Source: Rotaria socialis
Taxonomy: Eukaryota; Rotifera; Eurotatoria; Philodinida; Philodinidae
Assembly (NCBI GenBank): GCA_905331475.1
Contig: CAJNYU010000497.1
Coordinates: 565,440 to 629,439, forward strand
DNA: 64,000 nucleotides
Direction of reading: 5' to 3'
Made by a program: the position numbers and the translations under genes. The notes beneath the pieces were generated by a model. The model did no database searches, was not told the origin of the DNA, and saw only the letters and a program-made list of their open reading frames with translations. The stretch's first letter is position 1; every line of letters begins with the position of its first letter. This document shows positions 50,512 through 60,492 of this stretch, piece by piece.

Positions 50512-50731
50512 ATTAGACTTGTTTTCTTTTCTCGCATTTCTCAGGAAAGTCTATTGCGAAAAGAAGATGAACTATTGTAACTGTGCGAGTGTGTGCGTGT
50601 CTTTCATTGTTTTTTGTTGTTGTTTTCTAATATGTTTGTATAATAGAATGAATCGAAAAAATCTTTTGAATTTTGAAAATATTTCTATGCAAAATAAATT
50701 AAGTTGACTTTGTTGCAGATTAACAGAAAGA
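50512..50731 (+). promoter_or_regulatory. Short spacer with splice acceptor before the protease-inhibitor gene
   Basis: 220 bp separate the tetraspanin stop from the next ATG. A pyrimidine-rich tract ending TTGCAG (AG at 50717-50718) lies 13 bases before the ATG. It fits a trans-splice acceptor or the end of a 5'-UTR intron. Confidence 0.45.
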
Positions 50732-51316
50732 ATGGAACCAATTAAACATACTTTAAACGAAGCAGGAAAACTAGTACAACAAGCTGCACATAGTGTAGCT
50801 GAAGTTTTTCATACTGCTGAAACTACAACGGACAATGTACGTTGTGCATTTTTTTTGCTGTTATTCAATTTTTCATGCGTTGTTTATTTTTCTCCTTAGG
50901 ATGGGAATAAAGAAAAGCATGCAAACGCTCAAAAAAGTGATATAAAAATATCTCGCGCCTATGAAGATAAGCCACAAGAAGTATGTTTAAACTTTCAAAA
51001 GAATAAAATAAAAGATTTGAGAAGAGGAATTCGTTTTTTTTGTTTTTAGAGTGATGCAAAAGTATTAGCAACATCATGGCCAGATTTAAAAGGTAAAACA
51101 CGTCAAGAAGCAGAAGAATTGATTAAAGCAAAAGGTATGATTTAGAGATATTTTCAAAGAAAATTCATTATCTATTCGTGGTTTTTCAATTAAGGCTTCT
51201 CGAATGTAAAAATCTTGAAAAAAGGCACTTCGTCAACAACTGAACATGATGAGTCACGTGTAATTTTATTTGTTGATGATAATGATATTGTTGTTGAAGA
51301 ACCTAAAGTTGGTTAA
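50732..51316 (+). CDS. Potato inhibitor I (I13)-type serine protease inhibitor, intracellular
   Basis: Four exons (50732-50836, 50900-50980, 51050-51134, 51195-51316) encode 130 aa. The last 60 residues align with eglin c/CI-2: SWPDLKGKTRQEAEELI (helix), KILKKGTSSTTEHDESRV (binding loop) and ILFVDDNDIVVEEPKVG, where the family ends in V-P-x-V-G. By alignment to CI-2 (GTIVTMEYRIDRV) the reactive bond is Thr-Glu (P1 Thr), and the Arg of ESRV matches one of the loop-supporting arginines. The first 70 residues are polar and helical (LNEAGKLVQQAAHSVAEVF), with no signal peptide, so it probably acts inside the cell; plant and leech relatives are vacuolar or secreted. The family is patchy in animals. 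Target protease unknown. Confidence 0.85.
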
Positions 51317-53084
51317 TTCATCAAAGAAAAACAATCCAATTATGCAATATTAAGCGAACTCTTTTTATAACGATAGGTGTGCACTTATTATTCTCGCCTG
51401 CTAGCGATTAAATTTTTTTTAAATAAACTTCATCATATTTAAATTATTATATCGAAAAGAGTTTTTCTTTTGTATTCATTCATAGTTTTCATGCAAATAA
51501 CATGATTGTATCTTAGTATTCCAACAACATGAAGAGAGATCGCAAACCAACGTATAGATAAGAAAAATAGGAATAGCTAATGAAAATATGAAAATAGCTT
51601 TGCTATATTGAGAAGAAAGATATAATTTAGGAGCCATCTGGAGATGTTATTTGTTGTAGCCCGTTCTTCTATATGTTTTATTTTATAGGTTTCTTTGTGT
51701 AGTAAGCATCGTTCATAGCTCTTCTGCATGGAACAGATGGTTATGAGTTTATTATTAGATTTCATTATTGATCTTGATAACTATTTTAATATCATAGTAC
51801 TGATTTGAATTAAGATCTATAATCAATATGAAAAGAATATTTGAGTCAAATTTTTATTTTTCAATGTCAACTAATCAGAATAAACAATTCGACAAATGAT
51901 TTTTACTTCCAAATAAAATAATCGTTGTTTGTTCATCATAAAAATAAGTTCAGTTCTGGTTTAGCATTACAATACGTATTAAGTAACAAAAGAAAGGACA
52001 CCTAGTGTTGTATATTGATTAAAAGATAAAGATAATTCTTCTGTTACATATATATTCTTTTTTGTACAAGTATACAATTCAATCTGATAAGAAATTCTTT
52101 AGCTTGACACCAATTTTTAATAAAATAATTGAAAAGCACGAATGGTTGGTCTGTCATATTATTTGTAAATGAATAATATATATATTCAAGAGATAGTATG
52201 TCTACTGAAAAAATATGTATGTATTCTATCGAAGATAACTATTCATTAATTTAACTACATATGTATCTTTTTAATATAATGTATAGATGCTCAGTTGCAT
52301 CATTGTATCTTATTTTACTGATTAAAGGCGAAACTGTTCTATCCGAATGCACTGAAGCTGAGAAGTAAAAGTAGATACAAAGTATTTTGCGATACATAGG
52401 TAACAATATAGTATCATATCAGCAATCGAAAGATCAATTCTATTCAATGAGTAGCCTTTAAAATCATCGCCGTCAAATCGGCGAAGAAATGTTTTCGTTT
52501 CTATCCTACTACTCTATTGAATAATGAATAAAAATTAAAATAAACTACAATACTTTGAATAAAAAACATTAAAACATTTCATTGAATATTATTTATTTAT
52601 TTTTTAAATATTCTCTGTATCAATTGCAATGAAATTTCAGTGATCATGTTTCATCTGTATTAGACGAAATAATTTTAGTTACTGCAGCCAAAGAATATTC
52701 TCTCCATCGAGGAAAATGAAGAAACGAAAAAACCTAAATGAGAAACTCGATGAACATAGATTCTTATCGCTTGATGATCAAAATTGAAACAAGTTCAAGT
52801 TTCAATTTTTCGTTTGTCTATTTCCATTAACTGAGAAGAGACAAACAAATAAACAAACAAACAAAGTTAATCATATAAACAAAAATATGGCTATTTCAAT
52901 AGATTCATGCTCGAGTAATTGGTATTTTTCTTTTTTTTTATTATCGTGCAATAATAATATATTATTATAATTACAAGTACAATCATTATCGAATGCACGT
53001 GCATATACATAAACTTTTTGTTTACGAAAGCAAACTTTTAAGTAATGAATGCTATTATTATTTACAGAAAAAAAAGTTGTTTCT
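51317..53084. other. Intergenic, no gene seen
   Basis: AT-rich DNA between two convergent genes; no coding exon, RNA gene or transposon was recognised. A (CAAA)n-like stretch lies at about 52842-52865. Confidence 0.5.
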
Positions 53085-55610
53085 TTAAGAGTTAATATGT
53101 TCAACTATTGATTGATTTGGAGAATTTGTTAACAGATATTCATCACTAAGTGTACCATCAGAGAATAAATTCAAAGATCGACCCGATGTTTTATCAAATA
53201 TCCAATGGGTTACTTGAAGACCATCAAAATCATAAACAGGATTATTTTGATGATACTTAACCGGTTGTTTATTTTGAAACGCTTGAATAGGCCAACGTCG
53301 ATCATCACCATAGATATGTCGTAATGCAATTCGTCGGATTCCAAGTTGTTTAGCAATCTGTAAATATTCTTCAATTTGATAAACATTGTCTTCGGTTAAT
53401 ACACATGAAAGTTTAATTGGAACATTGGATGCTTCTCTTAAAATAGCTTTTAAATTTGGCATTTGCTTAACACCATGAAGTTTGTAATAAGTTGTAGGAT
53501 GAAAAGAATTTACAGATATAGTACATGAATCGTACATACGAAATGTTTTCATTTTTGGTATTGCTAATAAACCATTTGTATGTAATGATATATGAACATT
53601 TGGCAAATCTTGACGTAAACGGTTTACTAATTTCTCTTCATATTTATAAAGTTGAGGATCAGTTCTTGTACCTGTTAAAATTATTTTTGATGTTTGAGTT
53701 TTTTTCATCAAAGAAATAAATTCATCCAGATTTTCAAGTGTTTCTTTACGTAAATTATTTGGAGTTTCTAATAATTGATGTCCAATACAAAATGGACACT
53801 TTTGATTACATGATCCAGAAAATAAAATATTGCCAAATTCAAATGGTTTGGATGTATCAACACGCGCTAATGATGAAAATGAACGACGAATTTGATTCAG
53901 CGACTGTTGACTTTGTTGTAAAGTAAGCGTCGAAGTTGTTAATGACGCTGGCGGTTTAGGCTCTGGTACATTTGTTGCTGCTGCTCGACGACGAACTGGT
54001 ATTGTTGTATCTGGGATTGGTTGAAATGGACTTTGACCTTCTTTTAATGCTTGAACAGGATCTACTAGAAATTGTTCTCCACCTTGTAAATGTAAAATAT
54101 GATTTTTCACGGCTGGTGAATAAAACAGAGCTACAACACCACCGAAACATTGTTTACCAAGACTTGTCATTTGTAAGCGTTGTTCGTCTTGATTGTATAT
54201 CATTAAGCCATGATCTGTAACGAATTTAAATTCAGTAGGAAATAATTCTTGTAACGACGTCTTAAAACAATCTTCAAATGCAATAAGATCAATACCACCA
54301 TAGTAGAAACTAACTGATGCCATTTTAGCAATAGCTGCTTCTCGTGATAGATGATAAAGATCTTGAACTGGAATACGATTTAATTCGACACTACGAATAT
54401 ATTGTTGTAATTTCTTAGTAACAGCACCTAAATTATACGATAATGTATGGTGACTGAATGATTGGGCACCAAGACCAATACCGATATAGGGTATAGCTTT
54501 TCTAACACGTTTATCCAAATAATCAGAACATCCAGAATTACCTTGAACACGAGAAAATGTATTTTTTCCTGTTAATCCAATGTAATTAGATTGATTTAAT
54601 AATTGTCTTGATTGACCTTCTTGACGATTAATTTGATCGAGTTTAACACGATCAGCTAAATGTGCCATCAATGTACCTTTATATCTCATACGATATAAAG
54701 TTATATGTTCAGGTTGAAGATCAATTGTATCTTGAACAGTTTTTAACCATGGGTCATCGGTACGTGATGCACGTAATGGAAATCCATACATTAAATCAAT
54801 GTTAAAACTTTTAAAACCTGCATTACGAATATTTGTCACTGCTTGATAGATATAATCTGTCGATGCATTAGCATCATCACGATTCATGTCTTTTGCTTGA
54901 CGAAAATCTGTTGTTTGTAAACCCATTGATATACGACGAATACCCATATCGTAATATGCTTTCATTTTTTCAGGTTCGGCTGCAGCTATCTTTGGTGTTG
55001 TCTCAATGGATACTTCAGTTAGATTCCAATTAGTTTGAAATTTCGATTCAACATGTTTCATTAATTTTTGAATATGTTCTATTTTAGCCATAGATGGTGT
55101 TCCACCACCAATATCAAATCCGACTAGTTTTTTTGCTTTTGTATTTAATAAATTTGCATACATATCTAATTCGGTGTATAGTGCAGAGAAATAATTTGTT
55201 TGTATATCAACATTTTTGCCTTGTTTTGGATTGACAACTGTATATTCACAAAATTGACAGCGTGTTTGACAAAAAGGCACATGAGCATAGAGCATCATCT
55301 CTGGTAATGAACCGTAAGCTCCATAATAGACTGCTTGAATATCTTGTTGATCTCGAAGCCTTTTTACTCGATAAGGTCGAATAGTAGTGTTGTGAGCGAT
55401 TGGAAATGCTGTATTACATATATGATGATGTCGCATTCCTGCACGGAAAACATCGTCAGCTGCGTATTGTTTTTGATCGTCTTCAGTTGGTTGTTGCCAT
55501 GTAAATGAAGAGGATTCTGTAGATATAGACAATGAATGAAACTTTAAAGTAGAGATTGCTGTTGATTTAAGGAACCGATGTGAAAGATGGTGACCCGCAG
55601 TTGATAACAT
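53085..55610 (-). CDS. Intronless protein with two radical-SAM domains (HemN-like plus second radical-SAM)
   Basis: One 841-codon frame without introns. The N-terminus (MLSTAGHHLSHRFLKSTAIS) is basic, Ser/Thr-rich and lacks acids for 30 residues, like a mitochondrial presequence. Domain 1 (about 80-500) resembles HemN/coproporphyrinogen-III-oxidase-like enzymes: CQTRCQFC (C114-x3-C118-x2-C121, 4Fe-4S ligands), GGGTPS (168-173), RRISMGLQTTDF and FNIDLMYGFP, plus a HemN-type C-terminal domain. After a Pro/Ser/Gln-rich linker (about 530-585), domain 2 has a second cluster motif CNQKCPFC (C601, C605, C608), ILTGTRTDPQ and HISLHTNG, typical of MoaA-like radical-SAM barrels. Each family is bacterial and archaeal in origin; the fusion and absence of introns suggest transfer (inference). 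Whether domain 1 makes or binds haem, or is a methyltransferase relative, cannot be told. The substrate is unknown. Confidence 0.85.
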   Translation of the reverse strand: MLSTAGHHLSHRFLKSTAISTLKFHSLSISTESSSFTWQQPTEDDQKQYAADDVFRAGMRHHHICNTAFPIAHNTTIRPYRVKRLRDQQDIQAVYYGAYGSLPEMMLYAHVPFCQTRCQFCEYTVVNPKQGKNVDIQTNYFSALYTELDMYANLLNTKAKKLVGFDIGGGTPSMAKIEHIQKLMKHVESKFQTNWNLTEVSIETTPKIAAAEPEKMKAYYDMGIRRISMGLQTTDFRQAKDMNRDDANASTDYIYQAVTNIRNAGFKSFNIDLMYGFPLRASRTDDPWLKTVQDTIDLQPEHITLYRMRYKGTLMAHLADRVKLDQINRQEGQSRQLLNQSNYIGLTGKNTFSRVQGNSGCSDYLDKRVRKAIPYIGIGLGAQSFSHHTLSYNLGAVTKKLQQYIRSVELNRIPVQDLYHLSREAAIAKMASVSFYYGGIDLIAFEDCFKTSLQELFPTEFKFVTDHGLMIYNQDEQRLQMTSLGKQCFGGVVALFYSPAVKNHILHLQGGEQFLVDPVQALKEGQSPFQPIPDTTIPVRRRAAATNVPEPKPPASLTTSTLTLQQSQQSLNQIRRSFSSLARVDTSKPFEFGNILFSGSCNQKCPFCIGHQLLETPNNLRKETLENLDEFISLMKKTQTSKIILTGTRTDPQLYKYEEKLVNRLRQDLPNVHISLHTNGLLAIPKMKTFRMYDSCTISVNSFHPTTYYKLHGVKQMPNLKAILREASNVPIKLSCVLTEDNVYQIEEYLQIAKQLGIRRIALRHIYGDDRRWPIQAFQNKQPVKYHQNNPVYDFDGLQVTHWIFDKTSGRSLNLFSDGTLSDEYLLTNSPNQSIVEHINS

Positions 55611-56701
55611 TTTTCAAAATTCGCTGTGTATTGAGCTGTTGCTTAGATTTTTATACCATAGAAAGTGTAATGGTGACGTGGGTATATTACACTTGAATGC
55701 TATTGCGCAATTGTGACTCAATATTCTCCTTGTGAAAGAAATACGTATCCGATCTGATTTAATTTAGACTACTAGAAGAAAAAGCAGAATTATATAGCGA
55801 TGCTTTTACGTTGTGCAATAACTTTGCCAACGTGTTATTCTAGTGATTCACCGTTAGTCATGAACCATACGACAGTTATCATTGAGTCACATATAAAATC
55901 AATGCTTTTGCTTTTTTTTTGGGGTCGAAGAAATGTACTATGTTATATTTCATCGATTACTGTCAATGTCAATATTTTCGTGCGCTCTCGGATAAATCCC
56001 ATGATATTCAAGGCCAAGTGCAAAAGTAATAGTATGTGAGTCAATGAATTTGATTCTCTCAAATATCTATCGTTAGAAATTCATACATCGCAGCGCTTGT
56101 CAGGATTCCAGCGAAAAAATTATTTGCGAAGGACGTTCTCCTCGGGATTTATCAGGGCACTGCGATGCATGGTTGGAGTTCTCAATTTTTAATAGATTTT
56201 TTATTTCATAATAATAATATTTTTTATCTGTGAACTTTGATCAATTTATCTATCTATAAATATTTCATTTGACTGCTAGCATGCAGATTATGTCAGTCGT
56301 ACCATGATACTCAAGAGAAAAAGACGTTTTCGCTTTTCTCGGCTCTACTTTTTATTTCATTATGTACTTAATCATTGCTGATTTTTGAAGTAAAATTTGT
56401 TTCTCACTTTATTTAAAAAAAGACGCACGACGCTTATCGCGATATATATTATATATACTAATGTCATACTGATTACATGGACGGAGAGTCACAAAAATAA
56501 ACTTTTTCTTCGTTTTTATTTTCATCAGTAAAACTAATTCACGCACAGATTAATCGATATAATACGATCGTTTGATCATATATTAAATCCTACATCTTTT
56601 TATACGACTACAAATATTGTCAGAGTTTTCCATTCATCATGTCAACATTTAATAGTTAACGAGTGAGTCACATTTTCAGGAGAAATCGAACGATTTACTA
56701 T
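55611..56701. other. Intergenic, likely promoter of the radical-SAM gene plus spacer
   Basis: No gene seen; a 79-codon plus-strand frame (55800-56039) has no recognised motif. The bases next to 55610 presumably hold the promoter of the radical-SAM gene. Confidence 0.45.
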
Positions 56702-56984
56702 GAAAACGCCGAAAGAAAAAAGTATCGAAAGAAAAAACGTCGAAAAAATACCGAAAAAAATAAATGTCGAAGGAAAAAATGTTGAACAAAAAACATCGAA
56801 ATAAAAAAAGATCGAATAAAAAAAACGTCGAATCAATGAAAAATTATATTAGATGTAAAATATTAAATATTTATTCTATTTCATTGAAAAAAAAAGAACA
56901 ATACGTTCATTGATCAGGACAAATGGTTATACACAAATGAATCATTTGGTATGTCCATATGTACGCCCTTAGAATAAAGTTTAT

Positions 56985-57130
56985 GCTTTTTTCGCGATGA
57001 ACATTGATAAGTTATCGAACAATTGCTCAACATCAACATCGTTGTTGTTGTAAAATCCCGTACGATTATCAATACGTTTTTTAAATATCATTAGTACAAA
57101 TTGAAATTGGTCGACGTTTAGCACCTGAAC
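56985..57130 (-). repeat. Inner coding-like inverted segment, left copy
   Basis: The minus strand encodes IFKKRIDNRTGFYNNNDVDV followed by EQLFDNLSMFIAKKA. The plus-strand partner at 57198-57345 encodes CIQKRIDTLVARYNNNDVDI and EQFLDDLSLLIATTT before a stop. The two proteins are clearly related, with mostly synonymous or conservative changes, so the segment was once under coding constraint. Family unknown. Confidence 0.5.
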
Positions 57131-57197
57131 TGATTTGCACATATAAGTGTTGAAATCGGCTTTCTTCACTAGCAATGCATCTGATGAATGGGTTCCG

Positions 57198-57345
57198 TAT
57201 AGGTGCTAAACGTCGATCAAGTTCAAGTTTTACTAATTGTATTCAAAAACGTATCGATACTCTTGTGGCACGTTACAACAACAACGACGTCGACATTGAG
57301 CAATTTTTGGATGATTTATCATTGCTCATCGCGACAACAACTTGA
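57198..57345 (+). repeat. Inner coding-like inverted segment, right copy
   Basis: Inverted partner of 56985-57130; it stays open up to TGA at 57343-57345. The shared core is KRID...YNNNDVD(I/V)EQ followed by a hydrophobic helix. Confidence 0.5.
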
Positions 57346-57559
57346 ACTTTATATTAATCACGTATACGTCTGGACCTAGAAATGTGCAGTTTCAGTTTAC
57401 TGATAACTGAGATTACCGAGATACTGAGCACTGAGTACTGGCTGTACTGCACTGGCACTGGAACTCAACCGACACAGAACATCACTAAGTCACCTGTTCA
57501 TGAAGAATATGTAAATGCGTAACTACAGCGCAACTACAGCACATCAGTGTTGCTCGGTG

Positions 57560-57782
57560 CCCAAGCAGACAAACTTTTTCAAAACGCGTTTAAACACTCA
57601 ATCGGGAACCGCGATTGTGGGTCATTAACGCTCATTAATGAAACGCAAGAAACGCGTTTTTTACGCAGAATTCTCACTTTCCGAACNCGCGTTTCTTGCG
57701 TTTCATTAATGAGCGTTAATGACCCACAATCGCGGTTCCCGATTGAGTGTTTAAACGCGTTTTTGAAAAAGTTTGTCTGCTT
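57560..57782. repeat. 97-bp near-perfect palindrome with an unresolved base in the loop
   Basis: CCCAAGCAGACAAACTTTTT and the following bases up to AACGCG (57560-57656) recur inverted at 57688-57782. The 31-base loop ends in the N at 57687. The arms are GC-richer than their surroundings (ACGCGTTT, GGGAACCGCGATTGTGGGTC). Confidence 0.85.
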
Positions 57783-58132
57783 GGGTGTCAGTTGAGTTCC
57801 AGTTAGTGTTGTGTAGCCCGTGCGCAATATCTCGTTGATCTCAGTTATCAGTAAACTGAAACTGCACATCCCTATCTGGGCCTATCGAATGATTCATTTT
57901 TGTATAACCATTTGTCCTGATCAATGAACATATTGTCCCTTTTTTTCAATGAAATAGAATAAATATTTAATATTTTACATCTAATATAATTTTTCATTGA
58001 TTTGACATTTTTTTCATTCGATCTTCTTTTATTTCGATGTTTTTTATTCAACATTTTTTCCTTCGACATTTATTTTTTTCGGTATTTTTTTCGGCGTTTT
58101 TTCTTTCGGCATTTTTTTCTTTCGGCGTTTTC

Positions 58133-60492
58133 AATACATACCAATCGAACAGCCAAGTTGAACAACATACAAGAAAAGCTTTTCCATTGATCATCTTTCT
58201 ACAAGCTAGATTGTTCTAATAAAAACATTTATTTAGAAATACTATTTTCATAGTTGCCAACTGAAAACCAGATGGATCATTTTTTCACAGTGATCTTATA
58301 TTTACTACATGTTGTGTATGAATTGCAAACATAGCTATGCTTAAGTTTCACAAAAGTAAATAGCCCATAGTGTCTTGGTAGAAGTATCTCTTAAGAAACC
58401 ATGCTACTGAATAAAAAATCGAGCTTGATGAGTTGGGTATGACAGAGTGCGAGATAGCACCGATGAGGATCAGTAGAAATGGTATGTTACTATTTTTGTT
58501 ATGAGAATATTTGTGTCCTCGTGACGGTAATCGCATGTATCAGAAGGTCAAGTGTGAGGATTCTACGTATGAAAAATGGAAAAAAACGTTAAAAACTTCA
58601 TGCGAAAGTCTAATATGTGAGTTTAAAATAGTAAATATACTAAAGAAAAAAAAATCGTCCGATAACGAAACGGACATTTCCAGTATTTTGATAAATTTCA
58701 ATTAATTCTATGCTCGATGATTCACTGCAGAATACGATGTTTTTCTAGTAACACAACTTCAGTGAAAATCTAGTTAGCCTTTGTTGATAAAATAATTACT
58801 AATTCAATATTGATAAAGTCTACAGCATTCGTTGATAGAAAAAATAACAGGTGAATATCTTATCTTACCTTCTATAGTATGAATAATTTGAAAACACTTT
58901 CCTTCCAACACTGATGTGGGCTTTAGCAAAAAGTAAAAAACAAATCTTTTTATTGTGAATTCAAATTCTAATTAAATGAATCTCTAGATTAATAGAATTA
59001 ATATATTTTGATCGCAATGACTTTCAAAACATATTCATAGGCACGATAGAAAATCAACTTTTTTTATGTGAAAATTATGGTTGTTTGTCAAAGAAAAAAC
59101 AATATAGCTGTGTCATAATTTCAAATAGTGTATACTAATGAAGTGTCCATATTCAAAATTCAATGGTAACTTATTGAAATGAGCAGGAAAAACAATTGAA
59201 AATCTTACTGTATCACATTGAGCAATTTATTCTTAATAGAATCATTATAATAATAAAAAACATGTGTTTTAATTGAAATAAAAATAAACTATTTGTTTAA
59301 CAAGAATATTTATTATTATTTTCGTAACCACTTTACTACTGTCTAGAAAGAAACTAGTTTTATTCGCGATAGTAATTGAATGGTTGATGGAAAATTGTTA
59401 GTATGAAGTTGCATTGGCTTGCGCCTAACACTCGATAATACGAAGAGCTAACATCTTAACATAAGTAATTCACTCTTGTTAATGAAACAACACTGCTATT
59501 TAATAGAAATATTCATTACACTATTAGTTTTATAGTTATTGCACATGAGCAATGAATGTAACAGATCTTAGGGAAAGAACTCCTGAAATAAATTAAGCTC
59601 ATGGTTTTATGATGGCTCTATTTGGAATGAATGATGAGGAAAATGGATGCAAATCTAAATTTATGAGTTTTTCAGTTTATTAGAAATATGATACGTCTCT
59701 CGAAAAAACAGAAAAATGTTAATAATCTGTTGGCTAAAGTTTATATATACCTTGATTAAAATACTATTTCAGGAATAGAGCCCATGTTTTATATAAAGTT
59801 CTCATAACTTTGTTTATGATCACAAAAAAATAACTTTTTTTTAGTACTGTTACAATGAAAAAGTACTTGTGATTGATCAATGATACTCACAACAAATGTC
59901 GTTTTCTTTTTGCACTGAAAGCTTTTATCTTACCGCGACAATTATAAGCTTCGAAATCATGCTAGGCCAACTAGAAAATTTATAAACATATTCATATTGT
60001 TTCTAACATAAATATTACTATTTTGTTTCTAGGTTATATTGAATTCACTCTCTTGTAAAGAATCAAAATTGAAAAAGCGTTTTATTCTTTTCCATTATCC
60101 ATGAATTTCTTGTCCATATAATAAGATTATTGCTGTTTCTTAATTGAAATTGAAAAGATATCTAACACTATGAGATAAAATAGATGAATTCATTCTGATT
60201 TGAAACAATTACCAGCAGTGTTTTATTCAGACTGCTTTTGTCGAAATGGACAAAATTAAACTTTAGAAGTACATAAGGGATCAACTTCATCTTGATGAAA
60301 ATATGAAACTCAGACTCTGGCATAAGCTAACAAATTGATAACAACATTTGATGTAATAAAGATATCTCTTTATTCTTTTATATAACTAATATAAAATTAA
60401 AAACAAAACAATAAAATTAAAAAGCAACACGAAAAAAAGTCAACGGCTGTTTAAAGTTGTTTAGAATGAATATCTTTGCAAAATATATTTAT
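58133..60492. other. Intergenic, no gene seen
   Basis: AT-rich, stop-rich DNA between the palindromic element and the 3' end of the Rel-like gene; nothing recognised. Confidence 0.5.

Larger units (their letters stand above)
56702..58132. mobile_element. Nested palindromic, foldback-like DNA element
   Basis: Outer arms of about 245 bp (56702-56949 and 57888-58132) are inverted copies of each other, with GAAAACGCCGAAAG at one end and CTTTCGGCGTTTTC at the other. The outer parts of the arms are degenerate tandem units of about 15 bases (GTCGAAAGAAAAAAC-like). Inside are: an inverted pair of coding-like segments (56985-57130 and 57198-57345); a second inverted pair (57383-57411 and 57838-57868, GTGCAGTTTCAGTTTACTGA); and an almost perfect 97-bp palindrome (57560-57656 and 57688-57782) around an N. 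Long arms built of subrepeats are typical of foldback elements (FB/Galileo type). No transposase or clear target duplication was seen, so the class is inferred. Confidence 0.6.

Noticed and set aside
53525-54220. Plus-strand frames opposite the radical-SAM gene
   Set aside because: They are antisense shadows of a well-supported 841-codon gene.
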